A stretch of 64,000 bases of DNA from Nitzschia sp. DOCU1 (Eukaryota > Bacillariophyta > Bacillariophyceae > Bacillariales > Bacillariaceae): assembly GCA_951394045.1 (NCBI GenBank), contig OX595996.1:930001-994000 (forward strand). Direction: 5' to 3'. Both the position numbers and the translations under genes were made by a program. This document shows positions 38,214 through 48,700 of the stretch, in pieces. Under the pieces are notes generated by a model. The model was not told the origin of the DNA. It saw only the letters and a list, made by a program, of their open reading frames with translations, and did no database searches. Positions within the stretch are counted from its first letter, which is position 1; each line of letters begins with the position of its first letter.

Positions 38214-39038
38214 CTAACAATTGGATCGTAGGTCTGGAATTCTCAAGGGACTGACGCGTACCGCCTTTGGAATCACAATGGCTTGGGCTCCCCACGTAGG
38301 AGTGCCAAGTCGCAAAGAAATTGACAGGCTGTTGTTGTTGATATTGGCGGCAAAAGTAGTAGGAGACTGCTGCTGTGGAAGGTTCATGGCAAAATCTTGT
38401 GGTTGTTGTTGGGTGGAAACAACGACGCGCGACGACGGAGGAAGGAAACAATTGTCAAGAAGTATGGATGTGCAGTCATTGGAAGCTGATTCAATCTGGG
38501 CAACATTTAATGCATCGTCAATAATGGTAATTTCTTCCCAGGATAAATGCCGTGTCCCCATGCTTGTCGTGGGCTGCTGTTCTTGTTGCTGCTGCCGACC
38601 AGCAGCGGGGGTGCCGCTAGTAGTAGCATTATTCTTGTTGCGTAACAGGATACATTTGGGAGATGCTTTTGCAGTGAGACTATCGGCCAAGGTCGAACTA
38701 TTACCCCATCGACCCAGGGCCTTGTTGACAATGGGTGGGACGTTGACGGCAGCATGAAACGAATGACGGCGACGACTCGTTGATTGTGTTGGATGCAGCT
38801 GTCGAATGACGGGATGATTACATTGGTGCGTTCTTGCATTGTCTTGGTCAATCATGATGATCTTGCATTTTGGTGGTTCGCCTTCACTCTGACTCGTCGT
38901 CGTCGTCGACTCCGACTCGGAGACGTCGCCATGCCTTGGCTGGTGCTGTTGGTGCTGCTGAGACAAATCTTGATGATGATGATGATTTGCAAGGATGCTG
39001 TTCCAATAGTCTGAAAGTGATGAGTTGCTCGTTGTCAT
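38214..39038 (-). CDS. Gln/Asn/Ser-rich protein of unknown function
   Basis: 274 aa from ATG 39038. The N-terminal part has His/Gln runs (ANHHHHQDLSQQHQQHQ) and a Ser/Thr/Glu stretch. Residues about 58-100 contain KCKIIMIDQDNARTHQC and a basic STSRRRHSFHAA site. Later come RQQQQEQQ, an ordered-looking LSWEEITIIDDALNVAQIES and a C-terminal LRLGTPTWGAQAIVIPKAVRVSPLRIP. Gln-rich low-complexity runs are common in diatom transcription and RNA-binding factors, but no DNA- or RNA-binding domain was seen. The frame is supported by length, a clean ATG and its position divergent from the giant gene at 39711. Confidence 0.6.
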   Translation of the reverse strand: MTTSNSSLSDYWNSILANHHHHQDLSQQHQQHQPRHGDVSESESTTTTSQSEGEPPKCKIIMIDQDNARTHQCNHPVIRQLHPTQSTSRRRHSFHAAVNVPPIVNKALGRWGNSSTLADSLTAKASPKCILLRNKNNATTSGTPAAGRQQQQEQQPTTSMGTRHLSWEEITIIDDALNVAQIESASNDCTSILLDNCFLPPSSRVVVSTQQQPQDFAMNLPQQQSPTTFAANINNNSLSISLRLGTPTWGAQAIVIPKAVRVSPLRIPDLRSNC

Positions 39039-39710
39039 GTAGTATTATTGTCTTGGGATAAAGCTTGTTGGATTGTATGTGGGAATGAATGAATGGATGG
39101 AATTGAGTGGTGTTCCCAAACTTGGGAATGGATGCAAAATTTTGTGAGAGAGCGAAACCCTTCTTGCGCAATTCTGCGGGGTTTCGAAGAACTTCCTTCC
39201 ATTCGCCACAAAGAACACGAGAGGACCGGGAGAGAGAGGGAGCGGTCGTTCGTTTGAAAATGCGACAACGTCCGTCCGTCCTTGCCCCAATAAAAGTCCA
39301 ATGAGTCATCCGCGCATGTCTTTGCGCGAGGCTCGTGCGAAGCATGGCACGCTCTCTGTACGCGCCGGCCCATTCCAAATCTACCCGTTCCTGCTCTTGC
39401 TTGTCTTGCTGCAACGATGGCTGATGTCCGGTGGTATGGCGAGCTCGATCACCGATAACATGACATTGCATCAGGGATATGTATTGCTGTGGGGTTGTCA
39501 TTTGCACAGCTATCGTACACATCCACAATCCATTTATCATCCAAGGGGGTTGCGTTCATACAGCGTTGTTTTGGCTGTTCGCAGCAGTGTGGTTGAAAGC
39601 TGGCGGATCAGTAACACAAATCGTTCGCATTAGCAGCCACAACAGCCGCGCCGCCCGACACTTAAACTCAGTCTTTGTATTGTTGTTTGACAACGACGAC
39701 AAGCATCGGC
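39039..39710. promoter_or_regulatory. divergent intergenic, 672 bp
   Basis: Between outward-facing starts at 39038 and 39711. Short frames are present on both strands without recognisable content. No motif was assigned. Confidence 0.35.
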
Positions 39711-42700
39711 ATGAACTGGTTAACAGGAGGTGGTGGCGATGATAGTGGTGGTGGCTGGGAAGAGGATGATGACTTGGGTGACTTGTCCGATCAATCCCTG
39801 GAAAATCAAAATGAAGAAGATTCAGGGAATGAAGGCGCCCCACAAGCTTCTCATTTTGAAACTCAACACCATCAGCAGCAACAAGGTGGTGGCGTGCAAC
39901 TCGGAGGTGGCATGTTCATGGGTCGTCTCACAAGGTTTTTAGAAGCCGTGACGCAACCGGCCAGTGATGAAGACGAAGAGTATGAAGACGAAGGCAATAA
40001 TAATGGTTGGGGAGACGATGATTTGGGTGGTTTGGACGAGGACGAAGAGGATGACCATGCTGCTGCTGGTCAGGAGTATCCACAAGAAGAAATTCCTACT
40101 ACTACTTTTATGCAACCCCCTACTGTGGAAGCCACAGCATCGCAACTCATGGATTCGGGCTGGGACGATGGTTTGGATTTGAGTTTTGAACCTCAGCTGC
40201 CAGTCTTCACTACGACCACCACAACAGGAGAACAAATTGTGCCTTTGAATGATGTTCCAGATCGGCATCCAGCAACAGAACAGCATCATCATCAACAACC
40301 TCAGCAATTTGGTCGAAATGTATCCTTTGAAGACTTTCCCGCCACTTCTACAAATAACAACCAAAATAATAGTGGCTGGGGCAATGACGACGACATTGTG
40401 GTGGAAGAGACCATGCCACCTCCAGCTCCGTCACGGCAAGTATCCAGTCTTTCCAATGCTGCTAGAACGGAAGGCGCAGTAGCAAACTCGACATCTTCGG
40501 GATGGGATGAGGATGATCAAGAATTGGATGGTCTCGATGATGAGTTTGGTGATGATAACGAAAATGGAGTGGTGACACCACAAGTCGTGGATCATACTCC
40601 GCTTCCACCACCACCAATACCCTCACCCCGATCCGCAGCAATGCAATCCCGAGTCACAACGTCCAGCACTTTGCAGAGTCATTCCGTTGGAGCGTCGTCG
40701 GCGGCCTTGGCACCCTCGTCGGTATTGGAAGACGGCTGGGATGATGAGGATGTGGATGGCATTCTGGACGACGAGGAGGAACAACCACCCACACAAATTT
40801 TGGATCATACGCCACCTCTTCCACCACCACGTCCTGCCAATGACACGACAAGTCAAGCCGTGTCTTTTGCCGCAATGTCGGTTGGAGCTGTGGCAGCTTC
40901 CACTGCCTCTGGATGGGACGAAGATGATGGAACCTTGGATGATCTGGATGTCGACGAAGATATTATCATCAAGGAGGAACCACCACTACCACCATCCAAT
41001 GACAAACAAGAGCACCAGCCTACCCTAATTTTGGATCATACGCCACCACCTCCACCTCCCCCGGCCCACAATGATGTAGCCAGTCTAGCGGTCTCGTTTG
41101 CAGCCCGATCGACGGGTGCGGTTGCTACATCCAATGAATCCGGATGGGACGACGACGGAACCTTTGACGATTTGGAAGAGGAGGAAGACGTTGACGACGG
41201 CGTGAAGCAGGTGGTGGATCTTACTCCTCCTCCACCCCTCCCTCCAAGAGAATCCCAGGGAACAGCATCGGCATCCGCCGTGGCTGTGGGGACTATTACC
41301 GAAGACAACGGCTGGGACGACGATGATGACGATCTAGATCAGCTGGGAGATGAGGAGGAGGGTCAAGAACAAGATGCCACGCCACTTGTCGATCACACAC
41401 CTCCTCCGCCACCGCCACCCAAAGATACTTCCATCGGACGGGATTATACTACGGATGCTGCCGTGATGGATATGGATGATGATATTTCACGTGATGATAC
41501 CTTGTCGATTGCCAATTCGAGGGCCCGTCACGAAGAACATCAACACCAATTGTCCCAGACACTTTTACAAGGCCCGCCAGTAGTGGATCAGGTTCCAGCA
41601 TCTTTAGGCAAGCCTATTGCCTTCAAGCGAACGGAAACGACTGATGCTATCAAGAGCAGTAATAACTCCGTCGGAAGTTCGACTGTGGACGAGTTTCGAC
41701 CCATGGCAGGAGAAAATGGCAGTAACAATAGCATTGAAGACATGATGCCGCTCCCAGAAGATAACATTGTGGACCATACTCCTTCCGCTTCTCGTCTTGA
41801 CCGACATTCGTCGGCAGAAGAGTCCATGATGGTCTTGGCGGGTGGTGGCGGTGGCAATTCGTCCGTTTCAGATTCTTGGGATTCACTCAGTGACCGCTTT
41901 TCCGATGCCGCCCGTCCTCGCAATCGACGCATGGTCGATCTTACGCCACCCGTCGCCCGCTTTCACCGAGGGGTTAATGTGGACACGTCGTTGGCAGTGG
42001 CGGGTCACACGTCCGTTGGAGAAAGTTTGGATTCGATTGATGAAGAAAACGAGGAACCAGAATCGCCCCAACAGCCGAATCGAGAGGATGCCCCGACGCC
42101 GGTAGCGGTGGAAGCTGGATGGGGTGGCACCCATCACCGACCGCACGCGGGAGATGAATATACCATTGATATCAACCAACGTGTATCCACGGCTATTCCC
42201 TTTGGTTCGGCCATTACACCGACCACGTCCTCGTCGTCTGGTATTCCTCGTACTACACTAGAAGATGACGAAGCGGATGATGACGGAGTCCCACTGGTAG
42301 ATCACACGCCCATTCCATTGGTCAAGAATGTGTCGACTGCGGCATCTGTCGATGTGTTGAGCGTGTCTTCGGAAGAAGGAGATTTGGGAGAGTCGATTGT
42401 GGGCATTGACGATGTCAAGGAGGACTTGTATGGTCAAGTTGTTGATCATACGCCGGCTACTCCCAATCCAGCCGAGCGTCCCCGAGTCGATGGTGTTGGT
42501 CTGCAGGCTATTGTGACCAAGCAAGAAGACGATACGGTCGTTGGGGTGGCCGAAAACACGGAGGTTGAAAAAGACATCAAGGCTGACGATGAAATGGACG
42601 ACGAATCTAGCCGAGGTACTAAAACAACCAACGAAGAGTTCGAAAATCGAAGTTTGATCAGTTCTGTCCGTGTGACCATCCCGGAAGAAAAGCAGTTGGT

Positions 42701-45700
42701 CGATCATGTCCCTCCTGCCCGCAAAATGTCGAAAACCATGGATGCTTCAACAATGGTCTTTGGAGATGCTTCGACTGCGTCGAGTGAAGTAGGCGATGAT
42801 ATTGCCAATGACGACGATACGTCCCCTGCTCGTTTCGGACCCATTGTGGATCATACCCCCAATGTTCACTTTCGAACGGCCCGGTCTGTGGCGACCTCTG
42901 TTGTCACGCAGACTAGTGGGCTGGATGTAGAGCTGAAGGAAGATGACGACTTGGACAACACTGTGGGAGCGGCAGGGTCGACGGACGGTGGGCCCGAAGA
43001 AGAAGGATGGGGAGCCGAGCATAGTTCGTTGCCGCCTTCTGTTAGCGAGGAAAAGCACTTAGTCGATCACGTTCCCAGCAGAAGCTCCTCCAACAGTCGC
43101 ATCCCTCCCATGGATGGCTCGATGCGAGTCATGGTGGACAATGCCGACGATTTAACCCAAGGAGTGGACACGATTGCCGAAGATGCGGCCCTCGATTTTG
43201 GTCCCATTGTAGACCACACTCCATTCACAGCCAGGTCTGTAGCCTACTCAGTGGCAGCCTCCGTGGCAACTCAGCCTGACAAGCCAGACGATGATATGGA
43301 CAATACGACCGCTGTTGGTGGTGTATCCATAGAGGGAGGCGACGGCTGGGACAACGACATTCCCGATCTGGAAGATATCTCCGCTGGCGACGATGGAGTC
43401 ATGGACGAAATCAAGGAACCTACTTTGGTAGATCATGTGCCTCATCGGTCGTTTCCCCATACAGCCGATGCATCGACCATGGTCCTCCTAGACCCAATGG
43501 ATGCTGGGTCAACCGTAGGCTACGACGATACGACTGCAAACAATGCACAAGATGACCGCTATGGGCCAGTTGTTGATCACACGCCCACACCTCCCATGTC
43601 TGGTGCTCACGTGTCTGTCGATGCGTCTATGCGCGTACAAGCTAGCGAAATGAATGCCGGCGATCGTCAAGACGACGACGAAGAAGATGGTGGCACCTGG
43701 TTCGGTGCTTCTACAGTAGGTGGTGTGTCTACTGTCGGCGCATCTGGTGAAGCCTCAACGGCAGAAGACGATTCTTCTCGGGGTGGCTGGGACGATGATG
43801 GTGACATCTTGGATGACCTTGCATCGCCAACTTCAAACGCCCGACGGCTCAGAAGCAACGAGAGGCATGATGTTGTTGACCACGTGCCTCAAATTGCTCC
43901 GCCTGGGCCTACCGACGCATCCCTTGCCGTCATGGTAGATCCTTCGGTGGCCTCATCGCACGCAAAGGAGGAGAACGAAGACAATATTGATACAGGGTCG
44001 TTTGGGGCAGTGGTTGACCACACACCAAGTATCACCAAGGCATCGCACCATTCCGTTGCAAACAGTATAGCGACCAACGCTACTGGTATCTCTACCGACA
44101 TTAAGCGGGATGAAGAGATGGACGAAACGACCTGGAACGGTGGCGCCTCCACTCGCGACGAAGGATGGGATCAGGATGAACCTGAGCTTCAAGATCTCGT
44201 AGATGTTGATGAAGACCAAATGCCTCCCCTTGTGGATCATGTTCCCGAACGCCCGGAGAGTCGACCCACGGATGCTTCAACTTTTGTTGCTGGTGAAGCA
44301 TCGGAAATCTTCTCACAAGTGGACGATTTAGGCCAAGACGAGACATATTTTGGTCCAGTCGTTGATCAAACCCCGCATGCTCAATTCAGCGTTCACGCTT
44401 CTGCAGCGGGATCTACCATTGTCAACATAGCCTCCGTTGCAGAGGATGATCTTGATGTTGCAGTGGAAAACGCTATTGCCGGTGAAGACCCGAGGAGGGA
44501 AGCGCAAGAGCAGATAGGTTGGCAAGAAACGTTGCCCAATCCTCAGTCAGGCAACGACGAAGACAACCAGGATCGAGAACAGCTTGTGGACTATGTTCCC
44601 GACGAGCAACAGGAAGAAATTCCTGACCTCGTTCGTGACGGCTCATCCGAGATGGCGACTGTTGGCGAAAAGTCTACTATGCTACCAGCTGATGATCCCA
44701 AGGAAGACGAATTCGGTCCAGTCGTCGACCAGCTGCCGATTCCTGAAGAATCCAACACACCCACCTTGAGTCCGGTGACGGCTTCACACAGTGGGGCTCG
44801 GAAAAAGGCTCCCAGTGTCGCATCGTCCGGGGCGCAAAATGTTGATTCCATTGCTCCCAATTTTTCGGTGGAAAGCAAGGGAAGCAAAGAAGACGGTCTC
44901 GATGAGGACGAATTCGGCCCTGTGGTCGACCATCTCCCAAACGCGTCCTCTCGTGCATCCTTCACCCCTTCTCGCGGCGGATCGACAGTTGATGCTCTGG
45001 CAACCGTTTCGGAGGTCGAGGACGATTATGTTGCGGGAGATGGTTGGGAGGACGATGTTGATATTGATGTGGGTGACCAACCATCCCCGAACGCGTCGAC
45101 TCGTCCGGGCGACGATCGGAATCTCTCTGTCAAATGGATTGATGGGCTCAGTGGTAAAAATTCTACTGGTGGCTCTGCAACCGGTGAAACTGGGTACTTC
45201 GATGCTGAAATGGGAGACTCATCTCGAACTCCGTTGAATGAAACGAGGTACTATGATCCAGAACTCGGCGATACCAACACTTGGGGTAGTCTCAACTTAT
45301 ATGAGGCGGATGATGGCGACGATACTCCTCCTTCGACGCCGCGGGGTAGTTTCGAATCTAGAAAAGTCGTAGACGTAACAACAGAAGATGCGAAACCGGC
45401 AGCGGTGACCATAATAAGTGGTGGAGATTGCAAACACTGCGCAAACGCATCCACAGCGGACTGTCCTTGCGTCAAACGATTGTTGGCGGCGAATGCCGGA
45501 AAGGAGGGAATCATCGGATCATTGAAGACTCCGGAAGGCAATATGGTAAAAGTCAATTTCGACAAGCTCCTGGAGACAGAAATGACAAAACGCCGCCTTG
45601 TCGAGAAGGAATTCCAGGCCCTGCGGACGACGATAGAATCGTTGAAATCTTCTAAAGATACGCTTGTGCTAGCCGGGGAAACGCAAATGGATATTTTGAA

Positions 45701-48700
45701 CAAGATGAAGAACTCCAATCACTCACTGTCGCATGATTTAGAGGCCGCACGCAGCGCGACAGATGGGCTCAGGGCGCAAAATGAAGACTTTAAGGCCAGG
45801 AATAGATTGCTTGAAGATCAGATGGCATCTCTGGACGAAGAGAAGCTAAAGCTTGAGACTGAATGTTTGGCGCTGAAACGCGACATGGAGGTTCTGCAGG
45901 CACAAATCACTCAGATTTCGTCTTCGGCGACATCCAATCTTTCATCACGCGAGAACGAACTGCAGTCCGAAATATCTAGATGGAAGGGTTCCAATGAAGA
46001 ACTCTCACACAAGATTGCGCGTTTCGAAACCGAATGCGAGAATCTACGGGGCAAGAACGAAAGCCTCTACGAGGATCTAGAGACCTACCGGGAGTCCATG
46101 TCGAAACTGGAAGACGAGAAGGCCGCAATGCTCTCGAAGGAATCTTCGTTGAATGTTGAAATCAAGCATCTCAAAGGATCGCTTCAGAGTCAACGTGTGG
46201 CAACCAGTGGGACATTCCAAGCGCAGATTACGGCCTTACAATCTGAAATCGCAGCAAAGAGCGGGGAATGTGCTGAGTTAAAGTCGCAAGTAGCATCCCT
46301 TCAGAACAAGCTTAACGTTTCCGAAGCTGAAAAGTTCAAGCACACAAAAGAGCTCGCTCGAGTCGCCAAAGATAAAGAGCAGACCATTGCCGAATTCGAA
46401 ACTCGAATTGCTAAGAAAAAGGAAGAAATGGAGGATGTCTTGCGAGCAAAGGATGCGTCTATCGAAGAATTGAAGAAGAAGCTCACCTCCGAGTCTCAAA
46501 TTATCCAGAAGCTGAAGGAGGAGAAAGCAAACCTCGAAAACTTGAAAAAGACGGATGCTCTGGCTCACCAAGGTGCTATTGCGGAGAAGAACAGGCAAAT
46601 CCTGGCTGTGGACAACGCTCGGAAGACTACAGCAGCAAAAGTCGACGCTCTGGAGAAGGAGAAGATTCGTTTGTCAACTGAGATCACAGCTCTCACACAG
46701 CGGGCCGCAGCAGCAGAGGCGAGAAACAAAGATCTTCCGTCGCTCCAAAAAGAGCGCGACGATCTTCAGGCTGAGTTGGAGCGAAGGAATGCAGCTGTTG
46801 TGCAGATGCAGGCGCAGATCGAGCAGTATGATTCAAGGATCGAAGAAAATGCGTCGAATTGGCAGCGAGAAATAAGTTCGCTGCAGCAGGAGCGAGACAG
46901 GCTGGAATCGGAGGTGGCCTCTTCTGGCCACACGCTGGAAGAAATGTCAAGGAGCCTGCATAGTGTCGAAATCGAGAAGGATGACCTTCGGCGCATGGTT
47001 GCCGATTTACAGAGCAAGTGCGAAGAACTTGAAAGTGCTTCCCAGCAAGTTCGGCCCGACGAAGAAAACCTCTCTTCGACGTTGCGAACTGAATTCAACG
47101 AGCTGCAACGTCGACTCACCGCTGCGGAATCTCACAACCAAACGCTCGTCGCCGAGCAGATGGAACGATCTAAGCATCACTTGGACTTAGAGACGCGTTT
47201 GAGCCAAGCGCTGTCAGACCTGGCTATGGCACAATCTGAAAAATCCAACTGGGAGGCACGACTCTCCGAAAGCGAGAACTTGGCCCGAAGTTTGAGGGTC
47301 GAAATGGATCAAGTCAAATCTGATCGCCAGCAACTACAACTGAAATACCAGGATCTTTTGTCAAATTCATCCAGTGCCATGGAAGATGCCCAGAAAAGTC
47401 GCAGCGCATATGAAAGCAATCAGAAAGATTTGGAAGGCCTAGCAGCCGAGTGCGACTCCCTTCGACGTGAACTAGCTGATGCCCTTGCAAGATACGATGC
47501 CCGAGAAAGTCACTTCCGGCATTTGGAAAATGAGCTTTCGAAGTCAAATAGTCTGCTTGCTGAAAAGGAGCAGTCGATCGTTGCATTGAAGGAACAGCAG
47601 AAGTCAACCATTGCCGGGTTCATGAATTTGCAGAGTTCCAATAAAATGCTCGCCGCCAAGATCGAGGACCTTGAGGCCGAAATTCAATCTTTTGCTCTGG
47701 AGCGTGCTAGCCTGAAGCGAAGCGCAGAGCAATACGCTAACAGCATGGAGCAGCTGAGTAATCAGCTGGAAGCAGTTTCGATGCAGCGAGACACTTTCGA
47801 ACAGGAACGGATAATGCTCGAGGAAGAAAACGAGGAAATGCTAGTTCAGTTCGGCCTCTTGAAGGAGGAAATGGATGCCACCGACGAACAGCTGCAGCAG
47901 CTTGACACCCAGCGAGCAGAATGGGAGCGCGCTGCACAGGATTCTCAGTGGAGGCTTGAGGAGACTCAAAGAAGGTTGGACGAGCTATCGTCTGGCCTCA
48001 AGACTGAAGCCCACCAGGCTTTGGCGACGATGGAGGCGGAGAAAGGTCGTTTGGCTAACGAAAAGCACGAGTTGCAAATTAGAGTTCAGGACCTTGCGGA
48101 GATGAACAACACGTTGCAGGGCAAACTCCAAGCTTTTGAGTCCGAGAAACTCAGCCTTCTTGCCCGGCTCGACGAACTTGGGCGTCAAGTGTCAGAATCT
48201 GTCTCAGCAAGCGAGTCAAAGGAAGGTCGCCTCATGTCCATTATTTCGGACTTGGAGGAGAAGAACCAAGATTTGTCCAGCCAGAGTCGTTTCCAAGAGA
48301 ATCAGATTACTGAACTGCAGGCATCACTTGATCGGTCGGAAAGTACAGCAAAAGACGTAACCGATCTTCGCCGTCGATTGAGCTCACTAGAACAAGCCCT
48401 AGCCGAAAACCAAAGGCTGCTGGAGCAGAAGGATGGGACATTGGAGGACCTCCGATTCCAGCTGGAAAATGCCGGCAAGGAACCTGTGGAGAGCGCAGAA
48501 TTGGAAACGTTGCGCAGAACTGTTCGAGAAATGGCGGAAAGTGCCGAACGAGATAGGTCCAATATCCAGGAACTGGAGGGCCTCTCGGATGAAACTACGC
48601 GGGAACTCAAGAAAACACTTGATCAATTGTCGTCCGCCGAGGCTCTCGTCGGCCAATTGCGGAACGAGCTCAGTGAGAAGCAACGCAACGACCGCGAGGC

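Noticed and set aside
38221..38757. 178-codon plus-strand frame opposite the Gln/Asn-rich gene
   Set aside because: It has no matching features, and the opposite strand has a longer frame with a good ATG and typical diatom low-complexity composition. Some doubt remains.
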